The notes: a model not told the origin generated them from the letters alone. A DNA stretch of 11,414 nucleotides from Trachelipus rathkii (GCA_015478945.1 JABUQX010148467.1:1-11414); one strand, 5' to 3'; positions 1 through 8,110 are shown, counted from the stretch's first letter. Numbers and translations: made by a program.

Positions 1-185
1 AAGTATCCTTATATTTGAAAAATGAAAATACTCAAGTGAAATATCATATTAGCCTCTTTATATTTTTAAAAGTACATTTAATGAAAAAAACTGAAAAAAA
101 AACAAAAAAAACATGAAAAAACATGTTTTTTCATGAAAAAAACACGATTTAAAAAAAAAAAACGTTTTTTTTCCCAACCCTAGTG
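1..185. repeat. A/T-rich flank with oligo-A/oligo-T palindromes
   Basis: No gene is seen. The stretch is dominated by A and T runs. It holds a perfect 24-nt palindrome at 112-135 (CATG, A6, CATG core, T6, CATG) and a perfect 18-nt palindrome at 155-172 (A8-CG-T8). The Jockey-type fragment to the right ends, in its minus-strand sense, just as this block begins, so the block may be that element's 3' tail or the sequence it inserted into. Which of these applies cannot be decided from one copy. Confidence 0.6.
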
Positions 186-1753
186 GTGAGTGGGGTTAGA
201 GTGCAATGTGACAAGGGTGTTGTGGTGTCTGTGTTTTAGCGTAAAATTGGGTGCCTGTCATTTCTAGGTGTTTATCTATAGGTAGTATCTTTGTTTGGTC
301 TCTGAATGTAGTTGAGGTGTTGTAAGTATACATAGTTATAATTCTGAGTGCCTTGTTTTGTGTTTGGAGTTTTCTCACGTTTCCCTTGGTTATTAGTGAA
401 TGCTATACTGGTGAAGCATAGTTCAGTGATGGGTGGATAAATTGTTTATATATGGTGATGTATATCTATTTGTTATTTGTGATGTCAGTGCTTGCTATGA
501 TTCTTAGAATGTTTAGTTTCCTGGTTGCTGATATTGTATTGTTTTCTATGTGTCCAGTGTTACTCCTAATATTTTGGGTGTTTTGTTTAGTGGGATAACA
601 ATGTTATTTGTAAAAATTTAGGGATTGGTAGTTCCGAATTGGTGATCTTTTGTGATTAGTGTGATAGAGGACTTGTTTGGTGAAGCAGACACTCTATTGT
701 CCGTTAACCAAGTTTGTATTTGGTTGATGTATTGTTGAGTTAGGAGGGTTGGTGTGTGATAGCTATGGTGATTTTATCAGCTTAAGTTTGTATGGATTGT
801 TTGTGGTTGTGGAAGATCTGCTGTTAATAGGTTGAAAAGTGTAGGAAATAGTATTGTTCCTTAGGGTACACTGTTTTTTAATGTTTATAGTACGTGATTT
901 CTTGTTATTGATCAATATTTGAGCTCTTCTTCCTGATAGGAAATTTGATAACCACTTCTTTAAATTAGTGGGGATTCTTGATTTTATTATTTTATGTATT
1001 AGATTGTGTCTGAGGACTGTGTTGAAAGCCTTGTTTATGTTGATTACCATAAGTAGAGTTTTATGTGTGGGTCTGAGATGTAAGCCATCTATTATTTATT
1101 GGTTGTATAATGTTTAAGAGAGCTGTTGAGGTTGAGTGGTTTTGTTGGAAGCCATGTTGGAGCTTTTGTTTGGGGATGTGTGGTTTTATTCTATTCAGTA
1201 TGAGCTTTTCTATGAGTTTACACAGAGGGGATAGGATAGTAGTGAAGTTGGATGATAGGAAGAGGGGTTGAGGGGTCTTTTCCTGGTTTTAACTTTGGAA
1301 TGATAATTGCTCTTTTCCAGAGGAAGGGAATGTGATTTAATTTGATGGAATTGTTGTATATGTGGGTTAGATGAATTAGTATGATATTTACTAAGTGTTT
1401 GATGTTAATGTTTGAGAATGTTATGAGGACCAGTTGCTGGTGAGTTTTCTGAGGGTCTTTATGGTGTTTTTAATATAAATTTTTGTTATTTCTATTGTTT
1501 GATCATGGTTGCTTTTTATTTTCTTAAGGGATCCGATTATTTTCCTATTTTGTGGATGGATGGGTTTATGACTTTGTTTTGTGAAATTAGTTGTGAGGGT
1601 GTTGATATTTGGTTTTGTTGCTTGTGGGAATCTAGTGTTGGGATTTTTGATAGATTTTTTTTTTGTGTTGTTTAATGTTTTTTTTAAGTTCCACTTTCTA
1701 TTGTTTGTGTTTTGTAGGTTATTTGTTAGATGGGTTTGAAAGTTATTTGAAGT
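186..1753 (-). pseudogene. Jockey-type non-LTR retrotransposon reverse transcriptase, 5'-truncated and decayed
   Basis: This is the RT half of a Jockey-like retrotransposon read on the minus strand. In order: a pre-RT motif resembling WKRAIIIPKLKPGKDPSTP (about 1265-1330); QHGFQQNHSTSTALL (about 1110-1160); a palm motif VININKAFNTVLRHNLI (about 1000-1050), where family members normally have DxSKAFDTV; the finger/palm stretch FLSGRRAQIL; ILGVTLDT (about 565); and the C-terminal stretch LQTQNKALRIITMYTYNTST followed by HLEMTGTQFYAKTQTPQHPCH (196-378), which is typical of Jockey C-termini. No continuous frame exists: stops and frameshifts occur throughout, the first palm Asp context has changed (KAFN), and no clear YADD is left. 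No endonuclease or ORF1 lies upstream, so the copy is 5'-truncated near 1753, where CR1-like sequence begins. It is inactive. Confidence 0.85.
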
Positions 1754-1760
1754 GTATTTT

Positions 1761-3127
1761 TCAATGCTGCCCCTACCCTCCTTAAGAGTTCTACCATATA
1801 TACCATCAGGACCTGCAGCTTTACTTGGTCAACATGGTCCAATAAAGATTTAATTTCTTATACCTCAAATTCAAATTCCATAAGTCTATTTATTACATGC
1901 ATACCTGAACTATTAGTCTCCAAACTATTTTCCAATCTTTCCTCAGTAATCATTGACGCAAAATAAACATTGAAAATATTGACAAACTCCTTATCAGAAC
2001 TTATTAGATTTTCATCAATTTTAATTGGACCAATTGTCCTATTCTTAAAGAAACTTTTTCAGGTCCTTATTGCTATTCCTTGCTAAATTAATTTCTGCCA
2101 CTCTCTTTGCCTTTCTTATTGACTGGTTAAGTTCATTTCTCTTTTTTCTATAATTTTCTAAATCTTCCTCACTACTACTACCCTTAAATATTTAAAACAT
2201 CTACTCTTTTCATTAACTTTTTCTCATCTCTCTATTCCACCAAATAGGTTTCCTCTTTGCCACCCTAATGGGTCTATTTTTTGCTTAAAGCATTCCCACA
2301 TGATAAAACAATTTTGATCTTTAAACTCCTTATTCCAGTCAATTATGCTAAGCATGTTTCAAAATTTGATAAAATCGTCAATTTTGAAACCTAAAATCTT
2401 TTCCTTATTGCAATTTTGGCTCAGATATCGCATTCTTGTTAAATCTAATTATATTATGGTCATTAATTCCTAAATTCTTCTCAACTCTAACTCCATCCAC
2501 CATGCTTTCATCATTAGTTAATATTAACATTGCTGTGTATCTTATAGATTTATGGACCACCTGACTTAAAAAGTTGTCTAGTATATAATTTATAAATACA
2601 GAACTTCTATGGTCCACATTAGACAAGGAATCACTTGAATGTCAGGAAAATTAAATACTCCCGTTATGACTATATCTTTTTCATTATTGTGACATGCTTT
2701 CTCACCATTCTCCATTTCCACAGCCAATTTTTGACTCTGGTCAGGAGGTCTAGAAAAGCACCCCTATTCTGTACGTTTTATTACGTGTAAGGATATCTAC
2801 CCACGCAGATTCAACACCATGATTAGTTTTAATGTCAATCATTAACACAGATTAAATATTGCTTTTGACGTAAAGTGCCACACAACCATCCTTCTTTCCT
2901 TCACGCTGGTATAAATAAAATAAATATCTTTATTTCATATTCCTGATAGGAATCTCCATAAAATGCTTTAGTAATGCAAATAATGTCTTGATTCTCCTTT
3001 ATGGTATAACTCTTCAGTTAATGTTTTTTATTTCTAAGGCTATGATCATTTGTGTAGAACCATTTGATATTCGAAATGCTGTTACTTGCAATGCTATCAT
3101 CTTTATTTAAGCCTATAACAACACTAG
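1761..3127 (-). pseudogene. CR1-like ORF2 N-terminal part: AP-type endonuclease and start of RT, broken
   Basis: ORF2 of non-LTR elements nicks the target (endonuclease) and copies the RNA into it (RT). Directly after ORF1 the endonuclease can be followed: KWFYTNDHSLRNK (about 3040-3075), KENQDIICITKAFYGDSY (about 2945-3000), KKDGCVALYVKSNI (about 2850-2900), TYRIGVLF (about 2765), IVITGVFNFPDIQ (about 2640-2680) and LGINDHNIIRFN (about 2440-2475). Related elements have ITET, GDFNFP and SDHN at these places, so the catalytic Glu, the GDFN Asp and the SDH Ser all look lost (to Lys, Val and Asn). The linker and an RT entry motif with AAGPDGI (near 1820) follow, and the copy ends at 1761. No ATG is visible at the ORF2 start. 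Copy B provides the matching, better preserved endonuclease C-terminus. Confidence 0.75.
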
Positions 3128-4183
3128 TTAACTAGTTATCTTTATCCCACCACCATTACAGTTACCATTTCTATAATTATCCATATCAAGGTTTAGTCCA
3201 TCACCCCTAACTTTACTTAGTTTTTTAATAGAGGTCTCCAAACTGGCACTGAAAAGCTCAACACCTTTATGACTCAAGTTAACTCCATCTTCTGCAAAGA
3301 GATCTTTGTACAGAAATCTCTCCACAAACCTAAAAAACCTAATATGTTTTGATATCCAAAATTTCCTAACCCTTTCATTTACGCATAAAGCCCTACTTCC
3401 CCATTCTTGACCTGCACCTAACCTAGGTAAAATCCCAGAAATCATGTGCCTTCTCCCACTACCTTTTATCTTATGAATCAACCTCCTATAATTTGCTATT
3501 AATTCTTTCGACCTTCTGTGTCCTACATCATTCATACCCAAATGTATTATCACATTTGAATAGACATTTGTATCTTAATCTCTCAATCCATCCATGATTT
3601 CATTCACTCTGGCACCTGGATAACATACTCATTCATTTCCTTTTATCCATATTACAAAATATCCTATCTCCAGAGAGTCTCCAATTAGCAGTTCCTCTGT
3701 CTTTCCTTTGGAAAACCCAACATTACAATTAGTCCTCTCAGATCCCTCGCCATCCAAATGATAGCCAAACCTATTACTGCAGATCACAGGCTGACTGTTC
3801 CTCGATATCTTAATCTTGTTCCTATTCTCAATAATTCTCCATGTATCTGCAGTCCTATACTCTACCTCTTTAGCCCTCCACCTTACAACTTCCTGCCATG
3901 ATGAATTACTCTTTTTTTTTTTTTTTTACTTCTGTGGCCCACCTCCTCCTGACTTCCTGCCTAGGTGAGTTTCTAGTCTCGACTACATCCCTACTAAATT
4001 TTTTCTAACACTTCCCTCCTTTCATAATAACTCAAATACCAGTTCATTCAATTCATTTATGTTCTCACTCAGTCTTGCAACCTCCATCCTCAATAACAAA
4101 TTCTCAGCACACAGAATACAATCAGAACACTCATTCATATGTTCTCCTCTCACAGTCCTACAACTATCACACAAAGTATACAT
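3128..4183 (-). pseudogene. CR1-like ORF1: Cys-rich motif, coiled coil and SGNH/GDSL-type esterase domain, broken
   Basis: In CR1-group elements ORF1 is an RNA-binding or accessory protein that often includes an esterase of the SGNH hydrolase family. The start is the ATG at 4183, preceded in frame by TGA. Residues then read MYTLCDSC, ten residues, CSDCILC, giving a C-x2-C-x10-C-x2-C-x2-C cluster that could bind zinc. A leucine-rich amphipathic stretch follows (LLLRMEVARLSENINELNEL), probably a coiled coil. The esterase blocks are: IGDSL (3674-3682), CYPGARVNEI (about 3605-3625), HLGMNDVG (about 3520-3540) and DGVNLSHKG (about 3265-3290). These correspond to SGNH blocks I, II, III and V. Block V usually reads DxxHLS; here the His position is Asn. 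In-frame stops occur at 3629-3631 (TGA) and 3575-3577 (TAA), and a 16-T run at 3912-3927 (A16 in sense) disrupts the centre. The 3128-3553 part remains open. ORF1 ends at TAA 3128-3130. Confidence 0.78.
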
Positions 4184-4360
4184 ACTTCAAATTATCAGTG
4201 ATTTGCTAACTTTTGGAATAAAAAATTTAGTAGTAAAAGCTATTAACAATTTACTGTAATTTAGTTTTACTGCTAAAAATAGGTACCTATGATATTACCA
4301 ACTACAGTTGAATATAATGTCACTAAAGCTTAAAATAAATTAAAAACTAAAACAAGCTAA

Positions 4361-4796
4361 AAATTTGAACAAGTTTGAATCTAGCTTAGTCTATGCTAAT
4401 AATTTAAATACAATTTGAATGGGGATTGGCTTGTTTCTGCAGACAAGAAAAATATTTGGGTGTGATTTTAATCAGTAATCTGAGAGTAGCTAATCAGTTT
4501 TTCTAAGCAAGGAATAGAACTAATTAGATGTTAGGTATAATAAATCGCATGTCATTTACAAAAGCAAGGATGTTATAAGTAAGCTGTATATATAGTTATG
4601 TTAGGCTAGTATTATAGGATTGTGCACAAGTTTTGGGCTCCTATTTAAGAAAACACATAGATATGCTGGAGAGTGCAACAAGGTGATTTCTGGCTTTGAG
4701 GGTTGGAGCTATGAGGACATGCTGAAGGATTTAGTAATGTTTTCTAAAGAAAGAAAATACAAATCTACAACATATTTGCATTTCTCATTAGAACAT
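4361..4796 (+). pseudogene. CR1-like RT C-terminal region, left piece of element 'C'
   Basis: Plus-strand reading with frameshifts gives YNLNGDWLVSAD (about 4410-4440), then RQEKYLGVILISNLRVANQ (about 4440-4497), then fragments matching ARNRTN-MLGIINR and SFTKA (about 4505-4570), then IDMLESATR (about 4655-4685) and a stretch corresponding to ISGFE...SYED..LK (about 4685-4730). This is the thumb and C-terminal part of a CR1-like RT. Aligned by eye with copy B (5290-5420 on the other strand), it carries a deletion of about 25-30 bp near 4750 and stays alignable to GAACAT at 4796. There the matching stops and the 3' tail of B begins, in the opposite orientation. Its continuation is found at 10090. 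The left limit near 4361 is approximate. Confidence 0.75.
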
Positions 4797-5631
4797 TAAA
4801 AATATAGAGACAGTGAGAAGCCACATGGGCCTATCGAGACTGTCCCAGTCAACTTAATAGAACCTATCACCAAACATGCTCATGCAAATCCAAAAAGCAC
4901 CCTAGGGCTTGTCAATACAATAACTTACATAGTATACACATAGTCTACAACTAAAAGAAAAAACTATAGCTGAAGTACATTCTAACCACACTAAAAGCTT
5001 TAACTTTGTTATAGTCATAACATGCAATTTAACCTTAATAGCTACTGTAAATATAAACCCGCCAATTTGGCTTAGTCAAAATATACTATATGATACCCAA
5101 ACCATCCATATACCTATCCAATCCTTTCTAAAATGTTGCAATCGAGTCTCTCAACAACCTCCTGTAGCAAACCATTCTATATATTAACAACCCTATTACT
5201 GAATAAATGCTTTTTTATATCAAGATGGCTTGCCTTTTTCTTAATTTTCTTATTGTGCTCCCTGGTCTCCCGCCTATGGCCTACTATGAAAAATTATTGG
5301 TATGTATTATTGATAGATGTAAATATTTTGTAAACTTGTTTCATGTCCCCTCTGAGAAATTGCCTTTCAACAGAAAACATTCCTAACTTCAGCCTCTCCT
5401 CATAGCTCTTATCCTCAAACCCAGAAATCATCCTTGTTGCTCTACGTTGCACTCTCCAGCATATCTATGTGTTTCCTTAAATAAGGGGCTCAAACTTGTG
5501 CACAAATACCGTAGTAATGGCCTAACATAGCTGTTAAATAGTTTACTTATAAATTCCTTGCTTTTGTAAATGACATTGCGATTTATTATACCTAACTTCT
5601 TATTAGCTTTATTCCTTGCTTCCAAACACTG
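4797..5631 (-). mobile_element. CR1-like element 'B', 3' part: RT C-terminus and 3' UTR
   Basis: On the minus strand, 5627-5428 encodes CLEARNKANKKLGIINRN, then YKSKEFISKLFNSYVRPLLRY and ETHRYAGECNVEQQ; 5420-5130 continues with SYEERLKLGMFSVERQFLRG, REHNKKIKKKASHLDIKKH and LFSNRVVNIWNGLLQEVVERL. These are the C-terminal motifs of CR1-like RT, with several stops. The 3' UTR runs from about 5100 to 4797 and ends with GGGACAGTCTCGATAGGCCC (4837-4856) followed by CACTGTCTCTATATTT, the same end as in C at about 10540-10590. The block begins at the ACTG (5628-5631) that flanks insertion D and continues in sense from 8166, so it is the 3' end of the same copy as 8166-10089. Confidence 0.82.
5628..5631. 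repeat. Target-site duplication of insertion D, left copy (ACTG)
   Basis: ACTG stands immediately left of TGTGGTGGG. The identical ACTG stands immediately right of ...TTACCACA at 8166-8169. Removing D and one ACTG rejoins the RT reading of copy B between its ...VPNQ and CLEARN motifs, which is independent support for the boundary. Confidence 0.75.
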
Positions 5632-5684
5632 TGTGGTGGGTTCGATTCTCCACAATATGTGGTGGGGTTCGATCCCGCTCACTA
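5632..5684 (+). repeat. Duplicated 26/27-bp terminal motif with RNA polymerase III B-box matches
   Basis: The left end of D starts with TGTGGTGGGTTCGATTC and continues to 5657; a close second copy beginning TGTGGTGGGGTTCGATCC spans 5658-5684. Each contains a match to the B-box consensus GWTCRANNC: GTTCGATTC at 5640-5648 and GTTCGATCC at 5667-5675. CCACA-ATA-TGTGG at 5650-5662 forms a small palindrome at the junction. No A box or tRNA fold was found nearby, so tRNA ancestry is only a possibility. Confidence 0.6.
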
Positions 5685-5771
5685 TTCGTTTTAAGTCGTG
5701 AGTCTCTTAACGGAAGAATAAAACGCAGGAGAAAAAAAAAGAAAACACCGAACAACCAAAACCAATAAGAA

Positions 5772-5777
5772 TTTATT
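5772..5777 (-). promoter_or_regulatory. Possible polyadenylation signal AATAAA (minus strand) in D
   Basis: The minus strand reads AATAAA here, about 95 nt downstream of the TATA-like motif at 5867-5874 and about 140 nt before the minus-strand end of D. This spacing resembles the R region of an LTR. The surroundings are A/T-rich, so chance occurrence is likely enough to keep confidence low. Confidence 0.3.
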
Positions 5778-5807
5778 AAGAAAAAACACAAGACAACAAC
5801 AACAGTA

Positions 5808-5924
5808 TTAATACTGATACTGATACAGTCTGATACCCACACCGACAATAACCCAATACCGATACCTATTTATAAGAAAAACTCAGTCCAATACCGATAC
5901 CGTCCGATACCGATACTCAAATAA
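5808..5924 (+). repeat. Degenerate CCGATA/CTGATA hexamer repeats
   Basis: GATAC-centred hexamers recur: ACTGATACTGATACAG, then CTGATACCC, CCGATACC, and again near 5890-5920 CCGATACCGT and CCGATACCGATAC. The array is broken by unrelated sequence containing the TATA-like motif, so it is an eroded or scattered simple repeat inside D. Confidence 0.7.
5867..5874 (-). promoter_or_regulatory. TATA-box-like motif TATAAATA (minus strand) in D
   Basis: The minus strand reads CTTATAAATAGG, a good TATA-box match, just upstream in sense of the AATAAA at 5772-5777. If D is an LTR in minus orientation, this would mark the U3/R border. A/T richness makes a chance match quite possible. Confidence 0.3.
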
Positions 5925-5971
5925 ATACAATTTCAGCCAATTGACGGAACTCTTAAATCTAAATAATAAAA

Positions 5972-6050
5972 TACCTTAATCCTAAAAAATGTTTTAACCT
6001 TTATCCTAAAAAAGATAACTGTAATCCTAAAAAATATAACCTTAATCCTA
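5972..6050 (+). repeat. Minisatellite, about four units of about 20 bp
   Basis: Four imperfect units share the core AACCTTAATCCTAAAAAA, with variants AACCTTTATCCTAAAAAA and AACTGTAATCCTAAAAAA, and a final partial copy AACCTTAATCCTA. Spacing between units is roughly 21-24 bp. Confidence 0.8.
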
Positions 6051-6197
6051 TCAATTGCTTCAGAATCTCAAGAACATCATTGAGTATAACATATATAACA
6101 TATATCTAAAAAATACAAATTATATAATACAAAATACAAATTATATACTAGTTGGGGGGGAGGGGCACGTTTAGTGTATTCTATTTTTTTTTCTCAT

Positions 6198-6397
6198 TAA
6201 TAGTTCTCTTATTTTCAACTTTTTTAATTTCTTAATTATTCTCTATTTTCACTTTATGTAATAGTCTTTTTCTATTTAGAATTTTCAAATAATTTCTTTT
6301 TATTTCAATTTATTTCGGTTATATAATAGTCTTTTTCTATTTTTCTATTTCGAATTTTCAAATACTTTCCTTTTTATTTCAATTTATTTCCGTTATT
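6198..6397 (+). repeat. Tandem repeat, about 65-bp units, two clear and one diverged copy
   Basis: TAATAGTCTTTTTCTATTT begins units at 6259 and 6324; each continues with GAATTTTCAAATA, TTTCTTTTTATTTCAATTT or a close variant, and ATTTC[CG]GTTAT. The second unit has a small internal insertion of about 9 bp. A diverged third copy seems to begin at 6198 (TAATAGTTCTC). Confidence 0.75.
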
Positions 6398-6426
6398 TCA
6401 GTTTATTATATACAATATTTACAATG

Positions 6427-6540
6427 TTCTCCTGCGAAGTGCGCAGATCAGCCTTCGATCCAAGTCGAGCCGGGGTTTTACTCCAGTAAAAGGCAAACCA
6501 AAAAAAAGCCAGGAAAAAAAAAACTGGAGAAGAAAAAAAA
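6427..6540. other. GC-richer island in D, possible terminal exon on the minus strand
   Basis: This block stands out from its A/T-rich surroundings and contains TGCGAAGTGCGCAGATC and AAGTCGAGCCGGGGTTTTAC. On the minus strand it is preceded by a pyrimidine-rich stretch with CTTCTCCAG (about 6525-6533). No ORF of note is present and no known RNA family was recognised. Confidence 0.3.
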
Positions 6541-6680
6541 CATTCTAACCATTATGAAACTTAGCAAAAATAAATATAATAAATAATAGCAATAATTAAA
6601 AAAATCATTCAAAGTTTGTTACTTTAACGTTACAAATGTTACATCACATTCTTCAATTCATTAACTTAAATAATTAAATT

Positions 6681-6830
6681 AAATAATGCCTTAAAGCAAA
6701 TAATGAAATCAATTCAATAATTAAATGATGCAATCAAAGTCATAAAGCAAAGCAAATTGAATGATGCAATAAATAATGCATAAAGCAAATTGAATAATGT
6801 AATAAATAATGCAATTGAAATCAAATTAAG
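6681..6830 (+). repeat. AATAATGCA/AAAGCAAATTGAAT tandem repeats
   Basis: Two clear units begin ATAAAGCAAA at 6742 and 6780 and end AATAAATAATGC (lengths 38 and 33 bp; the first has an extra AAGCA). Further eroded copies of AATAATG and AAAGCAAAT lie to the left from about 6681. It is a minisatellite of short A/T-rich words with no coding signal. Confidence 0.65.
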
Positions 6831-6924
6831 TAGCAATCACGTTTAAAAAAATTAAAATTACCTAACCCATCTAACAAATAGAAATGAAAAAAATAATGCA
6901 TATAAATAAATAAATATCCCTTAC

Positions 6925-7001
6925 CTGGATAATCATTCAGTTTTTTTTCTATAAAATTCCGATTCCTGACTCTTCAATCCCTTCAACGAAAAAACAGCCA
7001 A
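6925..7001 (-). other. Exon-like island 1 in D (77 nt, splice motifs on both sides)
   Basis: On the minus strand this stretch is preceded by a pyrimidine tract ending TTTTTTCAG and followed by CCAG|GTAAGG, close to consensus acceptor and donor. Joined to the island at 7154-7241 in the phase that the splice points give, it continues an open frame as VGCFFVEGIEESGIGIL before a stop. No known domain is recognised. Splicing is an inference from motifs only. Confidence 0.35.
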
Positions 7002-7084
7002 CTGAAAAAACAACAACACACCTCAAAGATTTTCATTCTCATAGCATAAAAAAATATAACCATATAACAATAAAAAGCATAAGC

Positions 7085-7145
7085 AAATATAATGATAATA
7101 ATAATAAATAAAATTACAATAATAATAAGCATAAGCATAATAATA
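7085..7145. repeat. ATA/TAA trinucleotide microsatellite
   Basis: Runs of ATAATAATAAT interspersed with AAGCATAAGCATAAT. Similar runs occur at 7303-7340 and 7990-8025. ORFs called here on either strand (poly-Tyr or poly-Ile) are products of this repeat. Confidence 0.85.
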
Positions 7146-7153
7146 GTTCATAC

Positions 7154-7241
7154 CTTTCTCTGGACCAATGACAAGTGTGTTCTTTCTCTCAGCCTTGTGA
7201 CACCAACAACTCAAACCCTTGGAATGAACGACGAACCAAAA
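7154..7241 (-). other. Exon-like island 2 in D (88 nt, splice motifs on both sides)
   Basis: Minus-strand acceptor CTTTTTTTTAG precedes it and the donor AAAG|GTATGA follows. One frame is open across all 29 codons and includes LSCWCHKAERKNTLVIGPEK; the other two frames contain stops. The sequence composition differs from the flanking ATA-microsatellite DNA. The function is unknown and no family match is recognised. Confidence 0.38.
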
Positions 7242-7302
7242 CTAAAAAAAAGAGAAAAAAAACGAACCTTTAAAAAACGAACTCATTCGCTTCACACACA
7301 TT

Positions 7303-7340
7303 ACATAATAATAATAATAAAAATCAATAATAATAATATT
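7303..7340. repeat. ATA trinucleotide microsatellite
   Basis: Two runs of (ATA)n, TAATAATAATAATAA and CAATAATAATAATATT, separated by AAAATC. They lie inside D between exon-like islands. Confidence 0.8.
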
Positions 7341-7405
7341 CAGTAATAAAGGAATAAGCAATAAAAATAAAATAAATTATAAGATAAAAAAATATTATAT
7401 ATTAC

Positions 7406-7690
7406 CTTTCCCTCGTCAAGCGTAAAAGGCGTCTTTCTTCCAATTTATCAATTCAATTTATGCAACCATCAACAGAATCAAAAAAAAATTTAAACAAAAA
7501 AAATATACCCTCTGGTTGAAACCACTGTGCATCAGCACTCGGGTATAACCCTGGAAAAAGAAAAAAACTAAGAAGTCAACAGGTCAAAAAAAACAAAACT
7601 AACATCCAACACACACTCTCCTTGCATTCTGGTAGGAAATTCGGAGCTCCGCGCCGCGAGAGAAATAGACGGAAACAAGGTACCAAAAAC
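7406..7690 (-). other. Further exon-like islands in D (about 7406-7450, 7509-7550, 7630-7690)
   Basis: On the minus strand, 7509-7550 is a 42-nt block between TTTTTCCAG and a GTATAT donor-like site, open in two frames (one reads GYTRVLMHSGFNQR, another LYPSADAQWFQPE). The block ending at 7406 has a donor-like AAAG|GTAATA. The block 7630-7690 contains the richest GC of the window (CTCGCGGCGCGGAGCTCCG in minus sense) behind TTTTCTTCAG. The exon boundaries are uncertain and no protein family is recognised. Confidence 0.28.
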
Positions 7691-7855
7691 TGAAGAAAAA
7701 TAAAGAAATGATAGTGACCAAAGATCTAATCAGTTGAGCTCGTCACCCCCCACTGATTCACACACCATACACTCCCCCAATCACTCATCTCACAATCTCT
7801 CATTCCTCAGTTATACAATCATAATAAATATAAACTACCTTTTACTACCTTTTTA

Positions 7856-8110
7856 ACATGCTTTATCCCCTATGCAGGTGGTAACACGGGGGGACTACAG
7901 GAAATCGAAATTTAAGGCCGGCTATCCCAAACCAACGCCACCACCGTGTTTGCAGTCGAGTTTTAATTCTTGCCCTCAGGTAGATAAATATAAATAATAT
8001 AATAATAATAATAAGCAATGAAGCAATAAAGCAATATGATACAAACATAAAAAATAGACTCTCTTCACATACCTGGACATCCTTTAAATTCAAAGTGGCC
8101 TGCCTGACTA
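7856..8110 (-). other. GC-richer island and possible first exon at the minus-strand start of D
   Basis: The minus strand contains a short block ending GATGTCCAG|GTATGT (edge at 8073), a strong donor-like motif. Two frames with an ATG are open up to it (MIVRQATLNLKDVQ and MMNDSQAGHFEFKGCP). A second block, 7865-7980, includes AACACGGTGGTGGCGTTGG and a short open stretch ending at the TAA near 7865. Between them lies an ATA microsatellite (about 7990-8025). No known protein matches. Confidence 0.3.

Larger units (their letters stand above)
1761..4360 (-). mobile_element. CR1-like non-LTR retrotransposon 'A': 5' half (ORF1, endonuclease, start of RT)
   Basis: This minus-strand block carries, 5' to 3' in element sense: a short leader (about 4360-4184), ORF1 (4183-3128), the endonuclease (about 3127-2400), the linker, and the beginning of RT, ending at a motif reading HVDQVKAAGPDGIYGRTLK (about 1775-1850). 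The linker region 1761-2780 is closely similar to 8900-10080 of copy B. RT beyond the GPDG motif and the 3' UTR are absent here. The missing downstream part is present in opposite orientation from 4361 as piece C. The ORF1 type (Cys cluster plus SGNH esterase) and the 3' end style of the related copies point to the CR1 group. This copy is heavily mutated and cannot be active. Confidence 0.8.

Noticed and set aside
4059..4259. Plus-strand 66-aa ORF
   Set aside because: It is antisense to the Cys cluster and coiled coil of the CR1-like ORF1, which has clear motifs on the minus strand.
5133..5333. Plus-strand 66-aa hydrophobic ORF
   Set aside because: It is antisense to the RT C-terminus of copy B (SHLDIKKH and NGLLQEVVERL on the minus strand).
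5632..5690. tRNA gene suggested by GGTTCGATCC
   Set aside because: T-arm-like words are present twice, but no acceptor stem, D-arm, anticodon arm or A box could be placed around them.
5609..5848. Minus-strand 79-aa hydrophobic ORF resembling a membrane protein
   Set aside because: It straddles the boundary between D and B and is a low-complexity product of T-rich DNA.
7085..7340. CRISPR-like spaced repeats
   Set aside because: The repeated words are ATA microsatellite of variable spacing, with no constant repeat or spacer length and no cas genes; the window is eukaryotic in character.
7023..7346. ORFs rich in Tyr (minus) or Ile (plus)
   Set aside because: Translations of ATA microsatellite. 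Only the 7154-7241 core is kept, as an exon-like island, not the whole ORF.
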